DNA of 6,909 nucleotides, taken from the NCBI GenBank assembly GCA_021795055.1, contig JAJYPW010000048.1, positions 1-6,909 of the forward strand, read 5' to 3'. This document shows positions 1 to 6,032 of the stretch, piece by piece. The stretch comes from Thermoplasmata archaeon. GTDB taxonomy: Archaea; Thermoplasmatota; Thermoplasmata; Thermoplasmatales; Thermoplasmataceae. The notes below the pieces were generated by a model. That model had not been told where the DNA came from. It was given only the letters and a program-made list of their open reading frames with translations, and did no database searches. Position numbers and translations under genes: made by a program. Each line of letters begins with the position of its first letter. Within the stretch, counting starts at the first letter, position 1.

Positions 1-22
1 GGCCCAATCGGTTCTGCTTTCC

Positions 23-949
23 ATGGAAAAGATTGCGGGGAAAGCCGACGATTTTCCAGGGTCACTGGAATTCATGGTTTCTGCAATCAGGAAGAATTTT
101 CCTGACCTTGATCTTTCACATCCCGCAATGATGCTGGAAGGATGCGGCAACATGTTGATTAGATTCGGCAGGAGGTGCGTTTTCAAGATTCCCCGCTATC
201 AATCCAAGATAACGGATCTGAGGAGGGAGATAGCAATTCTTAAGGCAATAGGCCAAGAACAACTCCCGGTGCCGGAATACTACTGCAGTCGTTTCGGGAA
301 AGGGTTTGCGATGGCTGGATTCAGTTATATTGACGGAACTCCAATTTCAGGGTTCAAAACGCTCAGTGAGACATTGAAAACCGATCTGAAATCTGCTCTC
401 CGGAAGATCCACGCACTGCAAGTAAAGGGGGGCCAAAATAAAGCGAGCACTGGAAAAAAAGAATCTCCATGGGCCGATCACTATTCAAATCAATTCAAGA
501 GAATGCTGGCGAGGAATTCAGGTTTGCTGGATCCTGAATTACTTGATTCCATCGCAGGCGATTTCAAATACTTCAGGCAGTCGCTGCTATCTGGGTATAG
601 CCCCTCGTTCATACATGGGGACTTCTATAGGAACAACATCCTTGTGAGTGCCGACGGCAGCAGGCTGGAAGGCATACTCGACTGGGGCGATGCATTCATG
701 GGCGGCGATCCTGCCATTGATATAGCCGCTATCGCCATGGATTATGGCGAACAGGTTCTGGATTATTTTACAGACGGATACGGGCAGTTTGATGCGGAAT
801 TCACGGAACGCGCAAAATTTTACATCAGGGTCGAGCCCATATTCATGCTTGACCAGGGGAGGCTGATTGGTGACGAGAAGGCTATAGAAACGAGTCTGGA
901 AACGCTTGCCTATAACTTTTCCCGGGCCAGGTTTCGTCCCAGGAGTTAG
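23..949 (+). CDS. Aminoglycoside-phosphotransferase-fold (APH/choline kinase-like) kinase
   Basis: This is a soluble, probably cytoplasmic small-molecule kinase of the APH family; the substrate cannot be read from sequence. The N-lobe has the VFKIPR segment with the likely ATP-binding Lys at residue 55 and a helix-C glutamate near residue 69 (LRREIAIL). The C-lobe has the catalytic loop FIHGDFYRNN (His198, Asp200, Asn205) and the metal-binding ILDWGD (Asp220), followed by GGDPAIDIA, as in Pfam APH proteins. At 308 residues it has normal family length and all key residues are present. The start is uncertain: the frame is open to base 2 with no stop, so the gene may begin outside the window, and ATG at 74 (residue 18) is another possibility. 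No Shine-Dalgarno is visible. Real antibiotic resistance is not implied; many members phosphorylate sugars, amino alcohols or unknown metabolites. The exporter gene starts 36 bases downstream from its own promoter-like box. Confidence 0.87.
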   Translation: MEKIAGKADDFPGSLEFMVSAIRKNFPDLDLSHPAMMLEGCGNMLIRFGRRCVFKIPRYQSKITDLRREIAILKAIGQEQLPVPEYYCSRFGKGFAMAGFSYIDGTPISGFKTLSETLKTDLKSALRKIHALQVKGGQNKASTGKKESPWADHYSNQFKRMLARNSGLLDPELLDSIAGDFKYFRQSLLSGYSPSFIHGDFYRNNILVSADGSRLEGILDWGDAFMGGDPAIDIAAIAMDYGEQVLDYFTDGYGQFDAEFTERAKFYIRVEPIFMLDQGRLIGDEKAIETSLETLAYNFSRARFRPRS

Positions 950-956
950 AATCGGG

Positions 957-963
957 TTAAATA
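957..963 (+). promoter_or_regulatory. TATA-like box for the exporter gene
   Basis: TTAAATA lies 7 bases after the preceding stop codon and is centred 26 bases before ATG 986. That is the spacing expected if transcription begins at, or next to, the start codon (leaderless mRNA). This supports 986 over the TTG at 977 as the start. The upstream BRE position (ATCGGG) is not a strong match. The same heptamer lies before the small minus-strand gene at 2746-2922. Confidence 0.5.
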
Positions 964-985
964 CTAAGAATTAATTTTGGGCGAA

Positions 986-2698
986 ATGGTCCAGGAGAAA
1001 TGGGTGGCACTCTCCAATACAACTATTGGCGTGTTCATGGCTAGCATAAACGGCACAATAGTTCTCATCTCCCTACCGCCAATTTTCAATGGCATTGGCC
1101 TCAACCCGGAAGCACCTGGCGCCTTTGTTTACCTGCTCTGGATATTGATGGGTTACAATATTGTGACGGCAACACTGCTGGTGACATTCGGGCGTCTTTC
1201 AGATATTTTCGGCAGGGTGAGGCTCTTCAATCTCGGCTTTGCTGTCTTCACAGCCGGTTCGGTTCTTCTCTTCCTTACACCGGGGCGTGGTACAAACGGT
1301 GCCCTGGAGCTTATTATGTTCAGACTTGTGCAGGGAGTGGGGGCTGCATTCCTGTTTTCCAATAGCGCAGCAATAATCACAGACGCATTTCCCTACAATG
1401 AGAGGGGAACTGCAATGGGAATAAACAGCGTGGCAGCACTTTCAGGATCTTTCATTGGCCTGCTCGCCGGAGGTATTCTTTCCGCCATAGACTGGAGGTT
1501 TGTGTTTCTGGTGTCCATTCCGTTTGGAATCCTTGGCACAGTCTGGTCAATGGCGAAGCTAAAGGAAACTTCCCCGCGGCTGAAACACCGGATAGATTAT
1601 GCTGGCAATGCTGCATTCGGCATCGGTCTTATCATTGTGCTTATAGGACTGACTTATGCGTTGATCCCCTATCCTTCCGGGGGGACAAACAGCATGGGAT
1701 GGACAGATCCCTGGGTCGTTGTATCAATTATAGCTGGAATTGCCCTGCTCATCGCCTTCGTGTTCATCGAGAGGGCGGTAAAGTATCCCATGTTCAGGAT
1801 GGATCTCTTTAAGATCCGGCGGTTTTCATCTGGAGCTTTTGCAGGTCTCTTCGCATCAATTGCTATGGGGGGCCTGATGTTCATGATCGTAATCCTGCTG
1901 CAGGGAATTTGGCTGCCAATGAATGGATACTCGTTTTCCAGTACACCATTCTGGGCTGGGGTTCTCATGCTCCCAATGACTGCAGGTTTCATGATCATGG
2001 CTCCGCTATCTGGCATAATTTCTGACAGGCGTGGCCCCACAAAGATTGCAACGGCCGGGCTTGCCGTAACCGCCTTATCATTCGTAATGTTCATCAGCCT
2101 TCCTTACGATTTCCAATACATCTACCTTGCAATAGCCCTCTTTGCATTTGGGGTCGGGATGGGCATGTTTACTGCTCCGAACACCTCCACACTGATGAGC
2201 GCAGTACCGCCGGACACTCGCGGTGTCGCATCCGGAATGGCGACAACCCTGAGAAATGCAGGACAGACTGCTAGTATGGCTGTTTTTTTCACAATCCTGA
2301 TTTTCAGCATGACTTCGCCGCTCCATAATTCCATAATGAATGCGTTGATATCCGCCGGCGCCGGCAAATCTGTCGCCTCGCTGATATCAGGCGGATTCTC
2401 TCCTACAACAGCAATCTTTTCGGCGTTCCTGGGCTACAATCCTGGCTCAGAAATCCTTACTCTGCTCAGCAACCCCTCCCAGCAGACCGTGGCGCTGCTC
2501 AGCTCAAACACGTGGTTTCCAAGTGTCATAGCGCCGTCATTCATGAACGCGCTTCACTATTCATTCCTGCTTGGCCTTGCCGTCTGCCTGATCGCTATTG
2601 TATTTTCAGCCTTCCGTGGCCCTGCGCCTTCAGAGGCATTTAAAAAGGATGGTTACGAAGGCTTTATGCCTGACAGCGGAAAAGGCATTTCCAAATAA
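986..2698 (+). CDS. Major facilitator superfamily exporter, DHA2 (EmrB/QacA-like, 14 TM)
   Basis: This is an integral membrane transporter, probably a drug or metabolite exporter. It has 570 residues and about 14 hydrophobic segments, the DHA2 length and topology. Numbering from ATG 986, motif A ([11 protein letters not shown]) is at about 69-79 between TM2 and TM3, motif B (RLVQG) at 113-117, and the motif C region GLLAGGIL followed by [14 protein letters not shown] at about 158-183. A second motif-A-like loop (GIISDRRGP) is near 343-351, and [16 protein letters not shown] near 412-427. A long non-conserved loop (roughly 445-520) precedes the last helix, and the tail is short and charged. 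In the TM1 motif, QacA/EmrB relatives have an LDxTIVNVALP-like sequence; here it reads [11 protein letters not shown], so the membrane aspartate is Asn22. A TTG nine bases upstream (977) is in frame but poorer: ATG 986 is 26 bases from a TATA-like box. The substrate is unknown. Confidence 0.92.
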   Translation: MVQEKWVALSNTTIGVFMASINGTIVLISLPPIFNGIGLNPEAPGAFVYLLWILMGYNIVTATLLVTFGRLSDIFGRVRLFNLGFAVFTAGSVLLFLTPGRGTNGALELIMFRLVQGVGAAFLFSNSAAIITDAFPYNERGTAMGINSVAALSGSFIGLLAGGILSAIDWRFVFLVSIPFGILGTVWSMAKLKETSPRLKHRIDYAGNAAFGIGLIIVLIGLTYALIPYPSGGTNSMGWTDPWVVVSIIAGIALLIAFVFIERAVKYPMFRMDLFKIRRFSSGAFAGLFASIAMGGLMFMIVILLQGIWLPMNGYSFSSTPFWAGVLMLPMTAGFMIMAPLSGIISDRRGPTKIATAGLAVTALSFVMFISLPYDFQYIYLAIALFAFGVGMGMFTAPNTSTLMSAVPPDTRGVASGMATTLRNAGQTASMAVFFTILIFSMTSPLHNSIMNALISAGAGKSVASLISGGFSPTTAIFSAFLGYNPGSEILTLLSNPSQQTVALLSSNTWFPSVIAPSFMNALHYSFLLGLAVCLIAIVFSAFRGPAPSEAFKKDGYEGFMPDSGKGISK

Positions 2699-2745
2699 TC
2701 AATAAACAGCCAGGTTGGTTGTGGCACGGTCACAGACGGGTAACT

Positions 2746-2922
2746 TCAGGCTTTGTGTCTTTCGTGGACAGGTTTTGCGGTGAAACTTATCTTGCCGCTG
2801 ATCACGAATCCCGTGTTGATGAATGGCAACCTCAGGGTGAGATCATTGAATTCAAGCTCTGCAGTGCTGTTCCTGCCTTCTAGAGTCCTGACAATATTTT
2901 CAATCGTGGTTTCGTCTTTCAT
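2746..2922 (-). CDS. Small conserved-looking hypothetical protein, 58 aa
   Basis: I do not recognise the family. The frame runs from ATG at 2922 to TGA at 2746 and encodes 58 residues. A helical, charged N-terminus (MKDETTIENIVRTLEGRN) is followed by alternating stretches that look like beta strands (TAELEFNDLTLRLPF, then TGFVISGKISFTAKPV) and a basic tail (HERHKA). There is no signal peptide or membrane helix. Three things argue that it is real. Codon use matches its neighbours, with AGG for Arg and third positions often G or C. The composition is that of a soluble folded protein, unlike the antisense reading of the same bases. A TATA-like box lies about 24 bases before the ATG, as for other genes here. 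It converges on the exporter gene with a 47-base gap and is divergent from the sugar operon. A DNA-binding or accessory role would be guesswork. Confidence 0.68.
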   Translation of the reverse strand: MKDETTIENIVRTLEGRNSTAELEFNDLTLRLPFINTGFVISGKISFTAKPVHERHKA

Positions 2923-2925
2923 ATT

Positions 2926-2958
2926 GCACCAACGACATTCTGTATTTAATTTTGGTGC
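2926..2958. repeat. Inverted repeat bracketing the small-gene promoter
   Basis: GCACCAA (2926-2932) and TTGGTGC (2952-2958) are perfect 7-base inverted copies, with arm centres 26 bases apart. One arm ends three bases before the ATG of the 58-residue gene and the other sits just upstream of its TATA-like box, where TFB would bind. It could be an operator or a leader hairpin. One such repeat is expected by chance in an intergenic stretch this long, so support is modest. Confidence 0.35.
2943..2950 (-). promoter_or_regulatory. TATA-like box for the 58-aa gene
   Basis: Read on the minus strand, the sequence is ATTAAATA, centred about 24-25 bases before ATG 2922. It contains the same TTAAATA heptamer as the exporter promoter. 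The spacing is slightly short for exact leaderless initiation, so the transcript may start one to three bases from the ATG. The box sits between the arms of a 7-base inverted repeat. Confidence 0.45.
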
Positions 2959-3071
2959 CTCTCTTCACGGCATATTCGGCTTAACATCGCGAAAACACTG
3001 AATAATTGACCTCAAATCCAGAACCTGTAGAAAATGTTTCCAATGTACCGGTCACTGGCATATGTTTGAGG

Positions 3072-3087
3072 GTGGGACATTTCCCAC
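3072..3087. promoter_or_regulatory. 16-base palindrome, possible operator for the sugar operon
   Basis: GTGGGA-CATT-TCCCAC has perfect 6-base arms around a 4-base centre. It ends 20 bases before the TATA-like box of the epimerase-kinase operon. Its position upstream of the core promoter suits an activator site; it could also form a short hairpin in RNA. No coding frame covers it convincingly. The rest of 2959-3120 shows no gene on either strand that I can support. Confidence 0.35.
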
Positions 3088-3107
3088 TGTATCATACTGG
3101 ATGGAAG

Positions 3108-3115
3108 TTTATTAT
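3108..3115 (+). promoter_or_regulatory. TATA-like box for the epimerase-kinase operon
   Basis: TTTATTAT is centred about 27 bases before ATG 3139 but only about 10 and 16 bases before the in-frame ATGs at 3121 and 3127. If the operon is transcribed leaderless, 3139 is the start that fits. The preceding GGAAG is a plausible purine-rich TFB contact. Confidence 0.5.
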
Positions 3116-3138
3116 CATGGATGATCATGCACCCAGCA

Positions 3139-4059
3139 ATGGCACACAAAGGTGAAGGAATAGCCGTTACCGGAGGGCTCGGGTTTATTGGATCAAACCT
3201 GCTCAGGGCATTGCCTTCTGATGCGCACATCGACGTGATTGATAACCTAAACACGGGAAGCAAATCAAACCTTGAAGGCATAGTCGGAAGAGACCGCATC
3301 AGGATTTTTGAAGAGGACGCAAGAATGATTGAGCGGCATGAAGACGTCAGATATTCCACGATATATCATCTCGGCTTCTATTCGGCTTCTCCCATGTACA
3401 GGAAAGACCCGCATCATGTTGCCGATGTTATCGATGGGATGATCTCAGTGCTTGAAAAGGCCAGAAAAGACGACTCGAACGTGGTCTTTTCCTCCACCTC
3501 ATCAATATACAATGGCGTGACTCCCCCCCACAGGGAGGATGCAACACCGGATGTCACTGATTATTACACGGAAGGCAGGATTACCTGCGAGAGGCTATCT
3601 GATCTTTACCACAAGATGTACGGACTCAACATTTCCGCCATGAGGTTTTTTTCGGTCTACGGAAAATATGAGGCCGCGAAGGATGGATATGCAAACCTGG
3701 CAACGCAGTTCCTCTGGGCAATGAAGAAGAACGAGCCGCCTGTCATTTACGGAGACGGTACCCAGCGCAGGGATTTTATATACGTTGAAGACGTGGTTGA
3801 AGCACTGAAGAAGGCTTCCACGTACAAGGGATATGATGCGTTCAACGTCGGAACTGGCAAAAACTACAGCCTGAATGAACTTGTGGATATGCTTAACTCA
3901 ATGCTTCACAAGGGTATTAAGGCCAGATATGTCGAGATGCCTGTCAAGAATTATGTTCACGAAACGCTTGCCGATACCTCCAAGGCAGAAAGGAAGATCG
4001 GGTTCAGGGCCAGGATTTCGCTTGAAGAGGGGCTGAACATAATCAACAGGTTTTACTGA
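3139..4059 (+). CDS. NAD-dependent nucleotide-sugar epimerase/dehydratase (extended SDR) with YxxxR
   Basis: This is a GalE/RmlB-like extended short-chain dehydrogenase/reductase, a cytoplasmic enzyme that would modify an NDP-sugar using bound NAD. Numbering from ATG 3139 (306 residues), the Rossmann loop TGGLGFIG is at 11-18 and an acidic end of strand 2 (VIDN, Asp35) suits NAD. The active-site serine/threonine region FSSTSSIYNG is at 117-126, and the substrate domain has YGDGTQRRDFIYVEDV (about 204-219). The active-site YxxxK reads YTEGR, so Tyr143 is present but Arg147 replaces the lysine; the flanking alignment (CERL, then MYGLN and MRFFSVYG) leaves little doubt about register. The usual HLAA segment is HLGF. 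In-frame ATGs at 3121 and 3127 would add six or four residues; 3139 is preferred because of its TATA-box spacing and because it begins just before strand 1. The kinase gene starts four bases after the stop, so they are probably cotranscribed. The exact reaction is unknown. Confidence 0.88.
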   Translation: MAHKGEGIAVTGGLGFIGSNLLRALPSDAHIDVIDNLNTGSKSNLEGIVGRDRIRIFEEDARMIERHEDVRYSTIYHLGFYSASPMYRKDPHHVADVIDGMISVLEKARKDDSNVVFSSTSSIYNGVTPPHREDATPDVTDYYTEGRITCERLSDLYHKMYGLNISAMRFFSVYGKYEAAKDGYANLATQFLWAMKKNEPPVIYGDGTQRRDFIYVEDVVEALKKASTYKGYDAFNVGTGKNYSLNELVDMLNSMLHKGIKARYVEMPVKNYVHETLADTSKAERKIGFRARISLEEGLNIINRFY

Positions 4060-4063
4060 TCCT

Positions 4064-5059
4064 ATGGTTAGCAGCAACAGGATGATAATGTCGAGGGCTC
4101 CACTGCGGATATCCTTCGCTGGAGGAGGCACCGACATAAGCCACTATTATTCCAGGCACGGAACCGGTGCTGTAGTCTCTGCTGCCATCAACAAGTACAT
4201 TCACATTGTTGTAAACAAGAAGTTTGACAGCATGATAAGGGTCAGTTATTCCGTCACCGAGATCGTGGATAGGGTGGATCAGATCAGGCATCCGTCGGTG
4301 AGAGAAGCCCTCAAACTTATGGGCATCAATGGCGGAATTGAGATCGTGAGCATATCAGACATACCTTCTAGCGGCACCGGGCTTGGATCGAGCAGTGCCT
4401 TCCTTGTGGGCCTTCTGAACGCTCTGCATGCCTACGTCGGCGAATACGCCTCCCCGAGGATACTTTCAGAGGAAGCGGTCAAAATTGAAAGGGAAATCCT
4501 AAGGGAGGCAGGAGGTAAACAGGATCAGTATATCTGTGCCTATGGCGGCATGCAGCTGATGGAATTCTACAGCAATGAGCGCGTGGACGTGACTCCCATA
4601 ATCATGAGCGAAGATTTCCGGAAAAGGATGTCAGAGAATCTTCTCCTGATGTACACCGGGAAACAGAGGTCATCAACACAGATACACAATGCACAGAAGG
4701 GAAATGTCGTCAACAGGATAGAACATTACCAGCAGATGGCCGATATTGCAAGGAAAATACAGACCGTGTGCAGCTCGGGTGACCCGGATGAGATCGGGTC
4801 TATCCTGCATGAGAACTGGCTTCTAAAGAGGGAACTCTCAGAAGGTATCAGCGATCCCGTGATTGACGGATGGTATGATACCGCTATGAAAAACGGGGCC
4901 ATCGGCGGAAAGATAATCGGTGCCGGCGGGGGAGGCTTCATGCTTTTTTATGTACCCGTCGAAAAGAGGGAAAAGGTAATACGGGCACTCCCTGAACTTT
5001 CTGTTACCGACTTCAGTATAGACTACCAGGGGAGCAGGATAGTCATGGTTGGTGACTAG
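4064..5059 (+). CDS. GHMP-family sugar kinase, HddA-like (D-glycero-D-manno-heptose-7-phosphate kinase type)
   Basis: This is a cytoplasmic ATP-dependent kinase that would phosphorylate the anomeric hydroxyl of a sugar or sugar phosphate. In bacteria HddA converts D-glycero-D-manno-heptose 7-phosphate to the 1,7-bisphosphate on the way to GDP-heptose. All GHMP motifs are present in 331 residues. Motif 1 is RAPLRISFAGGGTD (11-24). Motif 2, the ATP phosphate loop, is PSSGTGLGSSSA (101-112). GGKQDQY (150-156) carries the likely catalytic Asp154. Motif 3 is KIIGAGGGGF (283-292). The opening sequence and the GKQDQY segment are typical of the HddA group rather than of mevalonate or galactokinases. 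ATG 4064 follows the epimerase stop by four bases; a second ATG at 4082 (residue 7) is also possible. No GmhA, GmhB or HddC partner is in the window, so the true substrate may be another sugar. The 3' end overlaps the convergent epimerase by 17 bases. Confidence 0.88.
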   Translation: MVSSNRMIMSRAPLRISFAGGGTDISHYYSRHGTGAVVSAAINKYIHIVVNKKFDSMIRVSYSVTEIVDRVDQIRHPSVREALKLMGINGGIEIVSISDIPSSGTGLGSSSAFLVGLLNALHAYVGEYASPRILSEEAVKIEREILREAGGKQDQYICAYGGMQLMEFYSNERVDVTPIIMSEDFRKRMSENLLLMYTGKQRSSTQIHNAQKGNVVNRIEHYQQMADIARKIQTVCSSGDPDEIGSILHENWLLKRELSEGISDPVIDGWYDTAMKNGAIGGKIIGAGGGGFMLFYVPVEKREKVIRALPELSVTDFSIDYQGSRIVMVGD

Positions 5060-5948
5060 AACCGTCTTTCTGCCGGTCTGCAGTCATCCTTATTCCTTCA
5101 TCAAGCCCGATTTCAGGTTTCCAGCCCGTTTCAGACCTGATCTTGGAAATGTCGGCAAGCGTGTAGTTCTGGTAGTTTTTCAGAGGGTTATCCACATGGA
5201 CTATCCTTGACGGTGTGCCCAGCGTATCCTTAACCATTCTGGCAATGGTGTTGAAATCGGTAGATACTCCTGAACCAATATTGTAACATTCTCCGTTTCT
5301 TCCTCTGTCAAAAGCCTCAATCGTAGCCTTTGCCACATCTGTGACGTAAATGAAATCGCGTGACTGTGTACCGTCGCCATATATGACAAGGTCCTTCCCA
5401 CTGAGGGATGCCTCAATGAATTTCCAGATTACGCTTGAGTACACGCTTTTTGTGTTTTCTCCAGGACCATAGGCATTGAAGTACCTGAGAGAGACGAACT
5501 CGGTCTCCCCTCTCAAAAATGCATACTTTCCGAGCAACTCGCCGATGACTTTCGTTATCGGGTAAAGATTATTGTGTGCGAGCACCTGCATACTTTCCGA
5601 GGTTTTTCTCCCGGACATTCCATATGTTGCAGAAGAGGAGGCGAAGGCGATACGCCTGACTTTCTCCTTTGCTCCGGCAAGAACAACATTGAGGGTTCCG
5701 GTTACATTGTTAATGAACCCTTGCTGCGGGTTTTCTTCAAATTGTGGAGGCGAGGTGACGGCAGCCAGGTGAAACACCCCATCCGCACCGCTGAAGACTT
5801 TCCTGAGAGCCTCATAATCAAGAACCGACACCAGCCTGTCAGGTCTGCCGTTTATATCCAGCGAGAGTACCTCATGGCCCCCGTCCCTGAGCTGTGAAAC
5901 TATATTGCGGCCTATGAATCCTTCTCCGCCTGTGACGACAAATCTCAT
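5043..5948 (-). CDS. NAD-dependent nucleotide-sugar epimerase (GalE/WbpP-like extended SDR)
   Basis: This is a canonical extended-SDR enzyme of 301 residues acting on an NDP-sugar, probably a UDP- or GDP-hexose 4-epimerase. It shows TGGEGFIG at 6-13, Asp31 at the end of strand 2 (NAD preference), HLAAVTSPP at 60-68, ASSSATYG at 103-110, the catalytic Tyr129 and Lys133 in YPITK, RYFNAYGPGE at 155-164 and YGDGTQSRDFIYVTDV at 190-205. It is related to the plus-strand epimerase along its whole length, including a matching C-terminal block (KNYQNYTLADISK here, KNYVHETLADTSK there), but it keeps every catalytic residue. The start ATG 5948 is supported by a TATA-like box about 27 bases upstream and by the Rossmann strand beginning at residue 2. 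The last residues (KDGSSHQP) are encoded across the 3' end of the kinase gene. It is transcribed separately from, and toward, the kinase, so antisense effects at the overlap are possible. Confidence 0.92.
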   Translation of the reverse strand: MRFVVTGGEGFIGRNIVSQLRDGGHEVLSLDINGRPDRLVSVLDYEALRKVFSGADGVFHLAAVTSPPQFEENPQQGFINNVTGTLNVVLAGAKEKVRRIAFASSSATYGMSGRKTSESMQVLAHNNLYPITKVIGELLGKYAFLRGETEFVSLRYFNAYGPGENTKSVYSSVIWKFIEASLSGKDLVIYGDGTQSRDFIYVTDVAKATIEAFDRGRNGECYNIGSGVSTDFNTIARMVKDTLGTPSRIVHVDNPLKNYQNYTLADISKIRSETGWKPEIGLDEGIRMTADRQKDGSSHQP

Positions 5949-5970
5949 CTTCAGGTAAAAATCTGTTCGG

Positions 5971-5979
5971 ATTTTAAAT
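5971..5979 (-). promoter_or_regulatory. TATA-like box for the minus-strand epimerase
   Basis: On the minus strand this reads ATTTAAAAT, close to the archaeal TTTAWATA consensus, and is centred about 27 bases before ATG 5948. There is no Shine-Dalgarno before that ATG. This is the best-looking promoter in the window and indicates that the epimerase is not simply read through from the oxidase gene upstream. Confidence 0.55.
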
Positions 5980-5994
5980 TATTGATTCTGATCC

Positions 5995-6032
5995 GGCAGC
6001 CAGAGAGTTTCACTTTCCGCTGCCAGAAACTC
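5995..6032 (-). other. Two interleaved inverted repeats after the oxidase gene (possible 3'-UTR pseudoknot)
   Basis: GAGTTTC (6005-6011) pairs with GAAACTC (6026-6032), and GGCAGC (5995-6000) pairs with GCTGCC (6019-6024). Each repeat has one arm within the span of the other, the order required for an H-type pseudoknot. On the minus-strand transcript the first stem begins inside the TGA stop of the oxidase gene. The loops would be about 1, 7 and 4 nucleotides. There is no following U-run, so it is not a classical terminator. Chance is a real alternative. Confidence 0.25.

Noticed and set aside
1669..2094. 141-codon minus-strand frame inside the exporter gene
   Set aside because: It is fully antisense to transmembrane coding sequence and has no motif or promoter.
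2753..3001. 82-codon plus-strand frame over the gap after the exporter gene
   Set aside because: It starts with TTG, has no promoter or ribosome site, and its composition looks like an antisense reading. The minus-strand 58-codon frame over the same bases has better codon use and a TATA-like box.
3010..3071. Inverted repeat CCTCAAA / TTTGAGG with a 48-base spacer
   Set aside because: The arms are perfect but far apart, do not flank a promoter or gene end, and a match like this is expected by chance at such spacing.
3012..3359. 115-codon minus-strand frame
   Set aside because: Most of it is antisense to the N-terminus of the first epimerase, whose Rossmann motif is clear; the peptide is Ser/Pro/Arg-rich with no recognisable domain.
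4043..4291. 82-codon minus-strand frame over the epimerase-kinase junction
   Set aside because: It is antisense to GHMP motif 1 and adjacent kinase sequence, with no independent support.
5574..5897. 107-codon plus-strand frame
   Set aside because: It is antisense to the well-supported second epimerase.
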